Source: Gemmatimonadaceae bacterium (lineage in GTDB: Bacteria > Gemmatimonadota > Gemmatimonadetes > Gemmatimonadales > Gemmatimonadaceae). Taken from it: a stretch of 48,746 bases of DNA. This document shows, piece by piece, positions 7,963 to 16,302 of the stretch (position 1 is the stretch's first letter; each line of letters opens with the position of its first letter). Location: positions 1-48,746 of the forward strand of contig JADYYN010000181.1 in assembly GCA_020853635.1 (NCBI GenBank). Reading direction: 5' to 3'. Below the pieces are notes generated by a model. The model saw nothing but the letters and a program-made list of their open reading frames with translations. It searched no databases and had not been told where the DNA came from. The translations under genes and the position numbers were made by a program.

Positions 7963-8139
7963 ATGAAAGAATATCAGGCGGTGATCCTGCGGCTGTCGCG
8001 CCATCAGCGCGAGGATGAAGATGCGCTCACCGACCTGCTCAACGAACGCAGTCGCGGCGGGTGGGCGCCGACGATGATGTCGCAGGACGGCCTGCGGCTG
8101 ACGGTGGTCTTCGCGCGCGACGCCGAGGCGGAACGCTAG
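7963..8139 (+). CDS. Small DUF4177-like protein
   Basis: A 58-aa protein, [20 protein letters not shown] with a later [15 protein letters not shown] and RLTVVFARD. This is the DUF4177 layout: a short beta strand starting with KEY, a helix, GW, then hydrophobic strands. Function of the family is unknown. It is divergent from upp with 27 bases between the starts. The hexamer TAGTAT (7947-7952) ends 10 nt before the ATG and there is no ribosome binding site, so a leaderless or near-leaderless transcript is likely. Compact composition and codon use are consistent with a real gene. Confidence 0.75.
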   Translation: MKEYQAVILRLSRHQREDEDALTDLLNERSRGGWAPTMMSQDGLRLTVVFARDAEAER

Positions 8140-8209
8140 CCACCGTGGTCCTCGTCTCTTCCGTGCCGCGTGTCGTCCGCGCGCACACCGCCTCTCCAAC
8201 TCCATCGCC

Positions 8210-9604
8210 ATGCGACTGACGTTCCAGGGAGCGGCCCGTGAGGTCACCGGGTCGGCCCATGTAGTGCGGGTGAAGGACCGCACGATCCTGCTCGACTGCG
8301 GCTTGTTCCAGGGTCGCCGCGCCGAGGTGAGCGCGAAGAATCGGCGGTTGCCCGTGCCGGTCGAGGAGCTCGACGCGGTCGTGCTCTCCCATGCGCATAT
8401 CGATCACGCCGGCCGGCTGCCGTTCCTCGTCAAACAAGGATTCCGCGGGGATATCCACGCGACGGCGGCGACCCGTGACCTCTGTGAGGTGATGCTCGCG
8501 GACTCAGCCTTCATCCAGGAGAAGGACGCGGAGTTCCTGGCCCGGCATCGGAAGTCGGCGGAGGAGCCGCTCTATACCATCCGCGATGTGTCGAGCACGC
8601 TCAACCTGATGCAGCCGCATCGCTATCACGACCGGTTCGAAGTGGTGCCGGGTGTCTGGGCGCGGTTCACGGATGCCGGGCACATCCTCGGCTCCGCATC
8701 GGTGGCGCTGGAGTGGGAGGACGGTGCCGTGACGCGCCGACTCGGCTTCAGCGGGGACATCGGCCGCTCCGGATTGCCGATCATCCGCGATCCACAGCCG
8801 CTGGAGGACCTCGACTGGCTGTTGCTGGAGTCGACCTACGGCAACCGCGACCACACGAGTGTGGAAGGCGCGCGTGAGCAGCTGGCGAAGGTGGTGCGCG
8901 AGACCGTCGCCCGAGGCGGGCGTGTGTTGATCCCCGCGTTCGCGGTGGGGCGCACACAGGAACTGGTGTACGACCTGCATCAACTCGTCCACGAAGGGAA
9001 GATCCCCTCGGTGCCGGTGGTGATCGACAGCCCGCTCGCCACGAAGGCGACGGAGGTGTTCCGCGAGAACACGACGATCTTCGACGACACGGAGTCGATG
9101 GTGAAGTCGCACAACCGCGACCGCGCCGCATTGTTCGATTTCGAGTTGGTGCAGTTCACGCCGGACGTCGAGGACTCGAAGGCGATGATGCGCAAGCCGG
9201 GCCCGATGATCGTGATCGCGGCCTCGGGCATGGCCGAGTCGGGACGGATCCTGCATCACCTCGCGCACTCGGCGAGCGATCCGCGGACGACGATCCTGAT
9301 CGTGGGCTTTCAGGCGGAGCACACGCTCGGGCGGCGGATCGTGGAGCGGCGGCCGGTGATCAAGGTGTACGGCGAAGAGTTACCGTTGCGCGCCCAAGTC
9401 GAGATCCTGACCGGTTATAGTGCGCATGCGGATCGGCGGGAGTTGCGCGCCTGGCTGGATGCGGTGCGCGCGACCTCGCCACGGTTGGCTGATGTCTTCC
9501 TCGTGCATGGGGAGCGCGAGGCGCAGGACGCATTCGCTGCGGATCTCACGGCGGCTGGTTATCGAACCACGGCACCTGAACCTGGATCACATGTCTCGCG
9601 CTGA
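8210..9604 (+). CDS. MBL-fold beta-CASP ribonuclease (RNA-specificity exonuclease family)
   Basis: A 464-aa metallo-beta-lactamase-fold nuclease of the CPSF/Ysh1-like bacterial group (COG1236-type), predicted to cut or trim RNA. Zinc motif SHAHIDHAG is at about residues 60-68, motif 3/4 ligands lie in GHILGSA and FSGDIG, and the beta-CASP domain includes STYGNRDH and VIDSPLA. The C-terminal motifs are [15 protein letters not shown] and GYSAHADR, followed by VHGE. All catalytic residues are present. The last 14 bases overlap the start of the TetR gene, so the two are co-transcribed. The exact RNA substrate is unknown. Confidence 0.93.
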   Translation: MRLTFQGAAREVTGSAHVVRVKDRTILLDCGLFQGRRAEVSAKNRRLPVPVEELDAVVLSHAHIDHAGRLPFLVKQGFRGDIHATAATRDLCEVMLADSAFIQEKDAEFLARHRKSAEEPLYTIRDVSSTLNLMQPHRYHDRFEVVPGVWARFTDAGHILGSASVALEWEDGAVTRRLGFSGDIGRSGLPIIRDPQPLEDLDWLLLESTYGNRDHTSVEGAREQLAKVVRETVARGGRVLIPAFAVGRTQELVYDLHQLVHEGKIPSVPVVIDSPLATKATEVFRENTTIFDDTESMVKSHNRDRAALFDFELVQFTPDVEDSKAMMRKPGPMIVIAASGMAESGRILHHLAHSASDPRTTILIVGFQAEHTLGRRIVERRPVIKVYGEELPLRAQVEILTGYSAHADRRELRAWLDAVRATSPRLADVFLVHGEREAQDAFAADLTAAGYRTTAPEPGSHVSR

Positions 9605-10148
9605 CGCATCAGAACGGATCATCGAAGGCGCAGTACGATTGGGGATCGCGCGCGGAGTGGGCGCGATGAGTCTGCAGGCGATCGCCACGGCGAGCGGCGT
9701 GAGCAAGGCGCTGGTGCTGTATCACTTCCAAGGCAAGGCCACGCTGCTGCGCGGGGTGGTGGACGCGCTCGCCCGCGGTGGTGCGGCGCGGTTGCAGCGT
9801 GCGGCACAGCACCCGGACGCGATGGCTGGCTGGCGCGCGCTCGTGCTCGACGAGGTCGCGCGCGGAGACGCGGCGCTGCTCACGGCGCTGTCCCTCGAGG
9901 AAGACGTCGACGTGGAGACGTCGCAGCGGGCGCGTGTGGCGCGTGAAGACGCGGCCACGGCACTCGCCGTCGCAGTGCTCGGTGGCGTCGGACAGTCGCC
10001 CCGCGTCCCGGCACCGTTCCTCGGACGACTGGTGCTGCGCCAGATTGACGGACTCGCGGTGGCGGCGGCGCGCGGCGGGGTGGCGGACACGGCCCGCGAT
10101 GCAGAACTCGATACGTTCGCCCTCGCGTTGCTGGCCCTCGGCAAGTAG
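9591..10148 (+). CDS. TetR-family transcriptional regulator
   Basis: A 185-aa regulator with an N-terminal TetR helix-turn-helix: RIIEGAVRLGIARGVGAMSL, then IATASGVSKALVLYHFQGKATLL (residues about 27-50). The Ala-rich C-terminal helical domain would bind an unknown ligand. Start is ATG 9591 within the end of the upstream ribonuclease gene. The coupling suggests regulation of that gene, of its own operon or of the following DUF218 gene. No operator could be assigned. Confidence 0.9.
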   Translation: MSRADASERIIEGAVRLGIARGVGAMSLQAIATASGVSKALVLYHFQGKATLLRGVVDALARGGAARLQRAAQHPDAMAGWRALVLDEVARGDAALLTALSLEEDVDVETSQRARVAREDAATALAVAVLGGVGQSPRVPAPFLGRLVLRQIDGLAVAAARGGVADTARDAELDTFALALLALGK

Positions 10149-10190
10149 TCGCCGTACCCCTCGCGCGGTCGCTGCGGTAGTTTGCGCGTC

Positions 10191-10796
10191 ATGCCACCAC
10201 GTCCGCCTTCCGCGTCGCGCCGCCGGCTGCTGCTCTCAGTGGTCGGGGTGACCGCGGGGCTGTGGCTGTGCTCGGCGACGGCGGTGTTGTGGGTCGCGGC
10301 ACGGGACCGCGCGGCGCCGTCGGATGCGATCGTGGTGTTGGGCGCGGCGCAGTACCGTGGGCGCCCGTCGCCGGTGCTGCGTTCACGGCTCGATCATGCG
10401 GTGGGGCTGTACGCGCGTGGACTCGCGCCGCAGGTGGTGTTGACGGGTGGCATCGCGGAGGGTGATACCGCGAGTGAAGCCGCGGTGAGCCGCCGCTACG
10501 TGATGGGCGCGGGCATCCCGGAGTCGGCGCTGTTGCTCGAGAACGAAGGGCGCACCACAAGCCAGTCGTTGCGTGCGGTCGCGCAGTTGCTCGGCGCGCG
10601 GGACCGCGAACGCGTGATCCTCGTCTCCGATCCATTCCATCTCTTGCGGGCGGGCATCGTCGCGCGCCGGCACGGACTCACCGTGCGGACATCCCCGACG
10701 AGCACCGGTGACCTCCTGGGTCGCATCGCGCGGCAACCCAGCTACTTCTTCTCCGAATCCGTGAAGGCGCCGGTCGCCTTCCTGTTCGAGTGGTGA
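10191..10796 (+). CDS. DUF218 / YdcF-SanA-like envelope protein
   Basis: A 201-aa protein with one N-terminal membrane anchor (LLLSVVGVTAGLWLCSATAVLWV) and a DUF218 domain. The domain shows SDAIVVLGAA, SRLDHAVGLYARGLAP and VVLTGG. The E-A motif follows in SEAAVSRRYVMGAGIP, and LVSDPFHLLRAGIVARRHG comes near the end. SanA, YdcF and ElyC of this family act in envelope homeostasis; the biochemical role is unclear. ATG 10191 lies 7 nt after the hexamer TAGTTT (10178-10183) without a ribosome binding site. Its stop overlaps the start of the M16 gene (GTGA). Confidence 0.88.
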   Translation: MPPRPPSASRRRLLLSVVGVTAGLWLCSATAVLWVAARDRAAPSDAIVVLGAAQYRGRPSPVLRSRLDHAVGLYARGLAPQVVLTGGIAEGDTASEAAVSRRYVMGAGIPESALLLENEGRTTSQSLRAVAQLLGARDRERVILVSDPFHLLRAGIVARRHGLTVRTSPTSTGDLLGRIARQPSYFFSESVKAPVAFLFEW

Positions 10797-12085
10797 TCCT
10801 GATGCGCATCCCGGTCGAGACCTACACGCTGCCCAACGGACTCCGCGTGATCCTCTCGGAGGATCACGCGACGCCGGTGGTCGCCGTGAACCTGTGGTAC
10901 CACGTCGGCTCGGCGAACGAACGCGAGGGCCGCACCGGCTTCGCACACCTGTTCGAGCACATGCTGTTCCAAGGCAGTGAGCACGTGGGTGCCAACGAAC
11001 ACTTCGAACTCGTGCAGCGCGCCGGCGGCACGCTCAACGGCTCCACGTGGCTCGACCGCACGAACTACTTCGAGACCATGCCGGCGCACCAGCTGGAGCT
11101 CGCGCTCTGGCTCGAAGCCGACCGCATGGCGCGGCTCCTCCCGGCGATGACGCAGGAGAAGCTCGACACGCAGCGCGATGTGGTGAAGAACGAGCGCCGC
11201 TGGTCGGTGGACAATCAACCGTACGGCACGTGGTGGGAGAAGCTGCCCGCGCTGTGCTTCCCGCCGTCGCATCCGTTCCATCATTCGTTGATCGGATCGA
11301 TGGAAGACCTCAGCGACGCGAGCCTCGACGATGTCGCGACGTTCTTCCGCACGTACTACACGCCCGACAATGCGGTGCTGACGATCGCCGGCGATTTCGA
11401 TCGCGCGGATGCCCGCGTGATGGTGGAGCGCCACTTCGCGGCGATCCCGCGTGGGAGCGGTCGCCCACCGCTCCCGTCGATGGATCTGCCGGCGACGTTC
11501 GGGGGCACACGACGCGAGACCGTGGAGGACGAGGTGGTCGCGCCGCGGCTCTTCCTCGCGTTCCGCGTGCCGCCGGCCGGCAGCGCGCCATGGTATGCGG
11601 CGAGCCTGATGGGCGCTGTGCTCGGCACCGGCGATGGGAGTCGCCTGGCGCAGGCCTTGGTGCGCGAACAGCGCATCGCGTCGTCAGCGGGCGCGTATAC
11701 GTTCGATCTCGCCAAGGGCAGTGATCTGTTGATCTGCGATGTGACGGCGCATCCCGGCGTGAGCGCCGAGGCCTTGGAGGCCGCGGTGGTCGCGGAGATC
11801 GAGCGGATCCGGCGCGACGGTGTGAGCGAGCCCGAGCGGGCACGCGCGCTCGCGTTGCTCGAGACCGGCTGGATCTCCGCGCTGCAGTCGGCGGGCGCGC
11901 GGGCGGACAAACTCTCGCAGTTCGCGACGTATCACGGCGATCCCTCGCGCGTGAACGACGAACCGGCGCGCCACGCGGCCGTGACGACGGGCGACCTCGC
12001 GCGATTCGCGGCGAGTCATCTGGGTCCGGAGAATCGTGCATTCCTCATGTACGTCCCGCGCGCGAGCGCATCGGAGGCCGCATGA
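10793..12085 (+). CDS. M16 zinc peptidase, catalytic subunit
   Basis: A 430-aa pitrilysin-family peptidase with the inverted zinc motif HLFEH (His52, Glu55, His56) in GRTGFAHLFEHMLFQGSEH. A downstream glutamate in RDVVKNERR serves as a third ligand. No signal peptide is seen, so it is probably cytoplasmic, in contrast to the second M16 pair at 25.3-28.2 kb. Start chosen is GTG 10793 because it forms a GTGA overlap with the DUF218 stop; ATG 10802 is an alternative. The next gene encodes the inactive partner (ATGA overlap). Such pairs form heterodimers like mitochondrial processing peptidase. Confidence 0.93.
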   Translation: MILMRIPVETYTLPNGLRVILSEDHATPVVAVNLWYHVGSANEREGRTGFAHLFEHMLFQGSEHVGANEHFELVQRAGGTLNGSTWLDRTNYFETMPAHQLELALWLEADRMARLLPAMTQEKLDTQRDVVKNERRWSVDNQPYGTWWEKLPALCFPPSHPFHHSLIGSMEDLSDASLDDVATFFRTYYTPDNAVLTIAGDFDRADARVMVERHFAAIPRGSGRPPLPSMDLPATFGGTRRETVEDEVVAPRLFLAFRVPPAGSAPWYAASLMGAVLGTGDGSRLAQALVREQRIASSAGAYTFDLAKGSDLLICDVTAHPGVSAEALEAAVVAEIERIRRDGVSEPERARALALLETGWISALQSAGARADKLSQFATYHGDPSRVNDEPARHAAVTTGDLARFAASHLGPENRAFLMYVPRASASEAA

Positions 12086-13455
12086 GCGTATCGACGCGAC
12101 CGACGCCGGGTGCCGTGCGACCGTACGAGTTCCCCGCCGTCCATCATCATGTGCTCAGCTCCGGCATGCGACTGGTCGTGGTGCCGATGCCGCGGTTGCC
12201 GCTGGTTTCGGTCCTCGCGTTGGTGGATGCCGGAGCGGCCGGCGAAGCGAACACCGTGGCCGGCGTGGCGCAGCTCACGGCGCGCACACTCGTGGAGGGC
12301 ACGCACACCCTCGATGGCGCGGCGCTCACGTCACGGTTCGAAGGGCTCGGCACCTCGCTCGGCGCCGGTGCGGACTGGGATGCGAGCACCGTGCGCTTCA
12401 CCGTGACGCGCTCGCGACTCGCCGAGGCGTTCGCACTCTTCGCGGACTCGTTGCGCGCGCCCGCGTTCGCTGAAGGGGAAGTGATCCGCCTCCGTGATGA
12501 GCGGTTGGCGGACCTCGCGCAACAGCTCGCCGAGCCGCGTGGGCTCGCGGATCAGCGCTTCAGTGGCTTCGTGTACGCGGGCGCCTCGCGATTCGCCCGG
12601 CCGGTGGGCGGCACCGTGAGTACTGTGCGTGCGCTCGACCAGGATGCGGTGCGACAGTTCCATGCGGCGCACTACGGCGCGGCAACGACGACGCTCCTCT
12701 TCGTCGGCGACATCACGGTGGAGGATGCCGAGCGGTTGGCCGAGGCGGAGTTCGGTCGATGGACCGGCGCGGCTAGCCCCACGCCGGGTATCGTGGCGCA
12801 GGCCGCGTCCTCGTCGCGACGCACGGTGATCGTCGAGAAGCCCGGTGCGCCGCAGTCGGAGTTGCGCGTGGGACACCTGGGCGTGCCACGCGAGCACCCC
12901 GAGCATCTCGCGATCGTCGTCATGAACGCGATCCTCGGTGGGCTCTTCTCGTCGCGGATCAATCTCAATCTGCGCGAGAAGCACGCGTTCACCTATGGTG
13001 CTTCGTCGGGATTCGATTGGCGGCGTGCGGCGGGGCCGTTCGCCGTGCGTACCGCGGTGAAGACAGAGGTCACCGGACGCGCGGTGGAGGAGATCCTGCG
13101 CGAGATCGACGCGATGCGCGCCGCACCGCCGAGTGCGGACGAGGTCGCGCTCGCGACGGATTATCTCGCGGGGGTGTTCCCGATCCGCTTCGAGAGCACG
13201 GATGCAGTCGCTGGCGCGTTGGCGAGTGCGCTGACGTTCGGGTTGGGTCCCGAGTGGTTCGTGCGATACCGCGAGCGGATCCGTGCGATCGGCCCGGCCG
13301 AGGTGCATGCGGCGGCGCGTGCGCACTTGGATCCGTCGCGACTTCTGCTGCTCGCGGTGGGTGATGGTGATGCGATCGCGGAGCCACTCGCGGCGCTCGC
13401 GGTGGGCGCACTCACACGTCACGCGAGTGACGCTGACCCTGCGGAGGCGAAATGA
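12082..13455 (+). CDS. M16-family inactive partner subunit
   Basis: A 457-aa M16 homologue lacking the HxxEH zinc motif: the equivalent segment reads VAGVAQLTARTL. It keeps the C-terminal substrate-binding signature (GLFSSRINLNLREKHAFTYGASSGF) with the R/Y pair typical of non-catalytic subunits. It is coupled by ATGA to the active subunit upstream and by ATGA to the Nudix gene downstream. The likely role is to form the substrate chamber with the upstream peptidase. No signal peptide is seen. Confidence 0.92.
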   Translation: MSVSTRPTPGAVRPYEFPAVHHHVLSSGMRLVVVPMPRLPLVSVLALVDAGAAGEANTVAGVAQLTARTLVEGTHTLDGAALTSRFEGLGTSLGAGADWDASTVRFTVTRSRLAEAFALFADSLRAPAFAEGEVIRLRDERLADLAQQLAEPRGLADQRFSGFVYAGASRFARPVGGTVSTVRALDQDAVRQFHAAHYGAATTTLLFVGDITVEDAERLAEAEFGRWTGAASPTPGIVAQAASSSRRTVIVEKPGAPQSELRVGHLGVPREHPEHLAIVVMNAILGGLFSSRINLNLREKHAFTYGASSGFDWRRAAGPFAVRTAVKTEVTGRAVEEILREIDAMRAAPPSADEVALATDYLAGVFPIRFESTDAVAGALASALTFGLGPEWFVRYRERIRAIGPAEVHAAARAHLDPSRLLLLAVGDGDAIAEPLAALAVGALTRHASDADPAEAK

Positions 13456-13994
13456 CTATGGGTCGCATCGACGGGACACGGATGTGGCAGCACCGATTCC
13501 TGGATTGTCATCTCGACACCGTGCGGATGCCGGATGGCACGACGCACGAGCAGGTGTTGATCCATCATCCTGGTGCGGCGGCGGTGGTGCCGTTCCTGAG
13601 CGATCCGCGCGGACCTGATCCGCAGATCCTCTTGATCAAGCAATACCGCTACGCGACCGGGGGGACGATGTGGGAGATCCCGGCGGGTCGTCTCGAGCCA
13701 GGCGAGGCACCGATCACGTGTGCGCATCGCGAGCTGCTCGAGGAGACCGGGTGTACAGCGACCTCGATGGATCCAATGACGTTCATGTGGACGACGCCGG
13801 GATTCACCGACGAGAAGATCCACCTGTTCCTCGCGAGTGGCTTGACCCGCGGCGCGACCCAGCACGAGGCGGACGAGTTCATCGAGGTGGTGAGCCTGCC
13901 GCTTTCGGAGGCGCTGGGCATGATCGGTACTGGGGAAATCACCGATGCGAAGACGCTGATTGGGCTGATGTTCGCGGCGGGGTACCGGACCTAG
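13452..13994 (+). CDS. Nudix hydrolase, ADP-ribose pyrophosphatase-like
   Basis: A 180-aa Nudix protein. The Nudix box spans about residues 78-100, with G79, the central glutamate of PGEAP, REL, LEE and TGC all in register. An upstream MWEIPAGRLEPGE matches ADP-ribose/NDP-sugar pyrophosphatases (NudF type), as does the QYRY motif in LIKQYRYATGG. It would hydrolyse ADP-ribose or a similar nucleoside diphosphate derivative. It is the last gene of the DUF218-M16-M16-Nudix run and is followed after 26 bases by a strong terminator. Confidence 0.9.
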   Translation: MTMGRIDGTRMWQHRFLDCHLDTVRMPDGTTHEQVLIHHPGAAAVVPFLSDPRGPDPQILLIKQYRYATGGTMWEIPAGRLEPGEAPITCAHRELLEETGCTATSMDPMTFMWTTPGFTDEKIHLFLASGLTRGATQHEADEFIEVVSLPLSEALGMIGTGEITDAKTLIGLMFAAGYRT

Positions 13995-14020
13995 TCGGTT
14001 CGCTGGTTCTAGTAATGAAG

Positions 14021-14061
14021 CGCGGCGATTTCCCTTCGGGGAGGTCGCCGCGTCCTCTTTT
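14021..14061 (+). terminator. Rho-independent terminator with C(UUCG)G tetraloop
   Basis: 14-bp stem 14021-14034 / 14039-14052 (two G-U pairs) closed by the stable tetraloop C(UUCG)G, then CCTCTTTT. It ends the Nudix operon. Confidence 0.88.
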
Positions 14062-14124
14062 GGGGACACGAGTCTCACGAATTCGGGACACATCGGCAGA
14101 TTACAGGACGATTAATATGTTGAT

Positions 14125-14148
14125 CTACAAGCACTTACGAACTTGTAG
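14125..14148. promoter_or_regulatory. Perfect inverted repeat upstream of ECF sigma gene
   Basis: CTACAAG (14125-14131) and CTTGTAG (14142-14148) are separated by 10 bases, so half-sites lie about 17 bp centre to centre. The repeat ends 4 bases before the sigma-54-like -24 element. It is a candidate operator; the regulator is unknown. Confidence 0.5.
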
Positions 14149-14152
14149 ACTG

Positions 14153-14167
14153 TGGCACACCCCCTGC
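14153..14167 (+). promoter_or_regulatory. Sigma-54-like -24/-12 promoter
   Basis: TGGCAC-N5-CTGC gives GG and GC exactly 10 bases apart, as required for RpoN promoters; the -24 hexamer is perfect and the -12 has C for T. It lies 53 bases before the sigma-factor ATG. No good sigma-70 promoter is visible in the same gap. Confidence 0.5.
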
Positions 14168-14219
14168 CTATCAGTACTCACGAGCAGGCCACCGCGATCG
14201 ACTCGTTCGGGGGGAGCCC

Positions 14220-14858
14220 ATGGGAAGTGCAGCACTGAAGTACTCAACCGCGCCGTTCACGTTTCGGACACTTAATGACCTTAAGTCGCTCGAAGATGGC
14301 GCTTTGGTGTCTGAATATCTGGCCGGTCAGACGCGCGCGTTCGACGCGATCGTCGACCGCTATCAGACGCGGCTCCTGAACTTCATCTACCGCACCGTCG
14401 GTGATCGCGAGCGCGCCGAGGACCTGGTGCAAGAGGTCTTCATCCGCGTCCATCGTCACCTCGCGCGATTCGACCGGAGCAAGAAGTTCTCGACCTGGAT
14501 CTACACGATCGCGTCGAATCTGGCGAAGAACGAACTCCGCAACCGCTCGCGCAACCCGATCGTGCTCTTCCAGACCATGACCTCGGGGTGGGACGACGAA
14601 GAGCGTCCGCTCGAGTTCGAGGATCCGGCGGGCCGCCCTGACGACCTGTTCCGCAAGCGCCACGTGCGCCAGTTGGTGGAGCAGACGGTCGCGCAGCTGC
14701 CGCAGCATCACCGGGAAGTGTTCGTCCTCCGGGAGCTCGAGGGCCGCTCCTACGAGGAGATCGCCGAGATCACGCACTGCAACCTCGGCACCGTGAAGTC
14801 GCGTTTGAATCGCGCACGCAGCTCGTTCGCGGAGATCATCGAGCCGGCTCTGCAGTAG
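14220..14858 (+). CDS. ECF-type RNA polymerase sigma factor
   Basis: A 212-aa sigma factor of the RpoE/ECF group. Region 2 reads FDAIVDRYQTRLLNFIYRTV with EDLVQEVFIRVHRHLARFD and FSTWIYTIASNLAKNELR. A short acidic linker (about 115-140) follows, then region 4 with LPQHHREVFVLRELEGRSYE and EIAEITHCNLGTVKSRLNRA. A GGGGGGAG ribosome binding site precedes the ATG. It is monocistronic, ending at a terminator. A sigma-54-like promoter and an inverted repeat lie upstream. The small ZAS-like protein further downstream could be its antagonist, but it is beyond the terminator. Confidence 0.93.
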   Translation: MGSAALKYSTAPFTFRTLNDLKSLEDGALVSEYLAGQTRAFDAIVDRYQTRLLNFIYRTVGDRERAEDLVQEVFIRVHRHLARFDRSKKFSTWIYTIASNLAKNELRNRSRNPIVLFQTMTSGWDDEERPLEFEDPAGRPDDLFRKRHVRQLVEQTVAQLPQHHREVFVLRELEGRSYEEIAEITHCNLGTVKSRLNRARSSFAEIIEPALQ

Positions 14859-14911
14859 CAGGTACCGGAAGGGGGGTGGGACCTCCGAAGGCCTGCAGAC
14901 CGGAACGCGGA

Positions 14912-14950
14912 ACGTCCACTCGGGGTACCGAGTGGGCGTTTCGTCATTTC
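14912..14950 (+). terminator. Rho-independent terminator after ECF sigma gene
   Basis: 12-bp stem ACGTCCACTCGG / CCGAGTGGGCGT (one wobble) with loop GGTA (14924-14927), followed by TTCGTCATTT. Confidence 0.8.
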
Positions 14951-14990
14951 CGTCCTCTCGTCGGCCGCGGGCGTCCCCCACCCCCACCCG

Positions 14991-15329
14991 ATGTCCTGCT
15001 CCCGGTTCCGTGCCCATCATCTCGCCTGGCTCGATCACGCGCTGACCGCGCGTGAGCGCGCGGCCCAAGACGCACATCGTGAGTCCTGTGCCGCATGTGC
15101 GCGCTACGACATGCTCGTGCGCGGCGGGTTGCTCCAAGCCCGCCACCTCGCGCCGCTGCGTCCGACGCGGCAGTTCTGCCGCCGTCTCCGCGCGCGAATC
15201 GCCCAAGAGACGAGGGCTCCGGCGGCCGCTATATTGCCCACGTATGGCATCCGTCACCATCAAGGCGCTCAAGTCGGCACTGGAGACCGGTCGATTCGAT
15301 CCGGTCTACCTGTTTCACGGCGCGGATGA
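14991..15329 (+). CDS. Small ZAS/zf-HC2-like protein, possible anti-sigma factor
   Basis: Open frame of 112 aa. Its first about 75 residues look like a zinc-binding anti-sigma domain: HHLAWLDHALTARERAAQDA, then HRESCAAC, which fits the H-x3-C-x2-C ZAS motif. A helix and a third cysteine (FCRRLRARI) follow. There is no transmembrane segment, so it would be a soluble ZAS protein. The last 29 codons run out of frame over the start of holA and look unconserved. It lies 132 bases after the ECF gene, separated from it by a terminator. No ribosome binding site is seen. The gene is plausible but not certain. Confidence 0.5.
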   Translation: MSCSRFRAHHLAWLDHALTARERAAQDAHRESCAACARYDMLVRGGLLQARHLAPLRPTRQFCRRLRARIAQETRAPAAAILPTYGIRHHQGAQVGTGDRSIRSGLPVSRRG

Positions 15330-16302
15330 CTACCTGAAAGAAGAGAAGGTCCGCGCGTTGATCGATCGCGCGACGGAGCCGTCGACGCGCGACTTCAATC
15401 TCGAGGTCCTGCGCGGCGCGGAAACCGACGTCTCTCGCCTCTCAGGCGCGCTGGAAGCGCTGCCGATGCTCGCCGAACGCCGCGTAGTGGTGTTGCGCGA
15501 CCCCGGCGCGATGAAGAAGCCAGCGCGTGAACGACTCGAGAAACATCTCGCGCATCCGGCCGCCGATACCTGTCTGTTGTTGGTGGTGCCGAGCGGCACG
15601 AAGCCGGAGGCGGATCAGCTCAAACAGGCGAGTGCGGTGGAGTTCCGCTCACTCACCGAGGACGAGTTGGTGCAGTGGATCGCGCACCAGGCACAGACGG
15701 CGTGTCAGACGACCATCGCGCCGGATGCGGCCGCGCTGCTCGCGAGCTACGGCGGCAACGACCTCGCGCTGCTCGCCGGTGAGCTGCAGAAACTGGCGGC
15801 GTATACCAACGGCGGACCGATCGGGCGCGACGCGATCGAAGCGGTCACCGGTGTGCGTCCCGGACACACGCTCGCGGATCTGCTGGACCTCGCGGCGGCT
15901 CGAGAGACGACCAAAGCCGTGGCACTGGTGGAGGAAGTCCTGTCGCAGCCCAAGATGTCGGGTGTGACGACAGTCCTCGCACTGACAGCGCAGACGCTCG
16001 CGATCGGTTGGGGACTCGCTGCGCGGGCGCGCGGCTTGCCGGCCTCGCGGCTGGAGAGCGAGTTCTTCACGCTGCTCAAGGAGGGCGGCGGTGTGTACAC
16101 CGGACGCTCATGGGGCGACGCGGTGAAGTGCTGGGCGAAGGCCCTGCCGAAATGGACGTCGGCGGACATCGATCACGCGCTCCCACATCTGCTCGCCGCG
16201 GACGCCGCACTCAAGGACACGAAGGTCTCGAGCGAAGCGCAGATCGTCACGTCGTTGCTCCTGGCCATCACCCCGAACACGTCACGTCGGAAGGCCGCAT
16301 GA
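15244..16302 (+). CDS. holA: DNA polymerase III delta subunit
   Basis: Clamp-loader subunit that opens the beta clamp. The 352 aa from ATG 15244 carry the HolA features: ALETGRFDPVYLFHGADDYL at the N-terminus, the beta-binding helix region ALPMLAERRVVVLRD, and an AAA-like second domain (LASYGGNDLALLAGELQKLA). The C-terminal collar domain ends with DAALKDTKVSSEAQIVTSLL. The hexamer TATATT (15230-15235) is 8 nt before the ATG with no ribosome binding site, suggesting a leaderless mRNA starting inside the preceding small gene. The stop overlaps the SPOR gene (ATGA). Confidence 0.94.
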   Translation: MASVTIKALKSALETGRFDPVYLFHGADDYLKEEKVRALIDRATEPSTRDFNLEVLRGAETDVSRLSGALEALPMLAERRVVVLRDPGAMKKPARERLEKHLAHPAADTCLLLVVPSGTKPEADQLKQASAVEFRSLTEDELVQWIAHQAQTACQTTIAPDAAALLASYGGNDLALLAGELQKLAAYTNGGPIGRDAIEAVTGVRPGHTLADLLDLAAARETTKAVALVEEVLSQPKMSGVTTVLALTAQTLAIGWGLAARARGLPASRLESEFFTLLKEGGGVYTGRSWGDAVKCWAKALPKWTSADIDHALPHLLAADAALKDTKVSSEAQIVTSLLLAITPNTSRRKAA

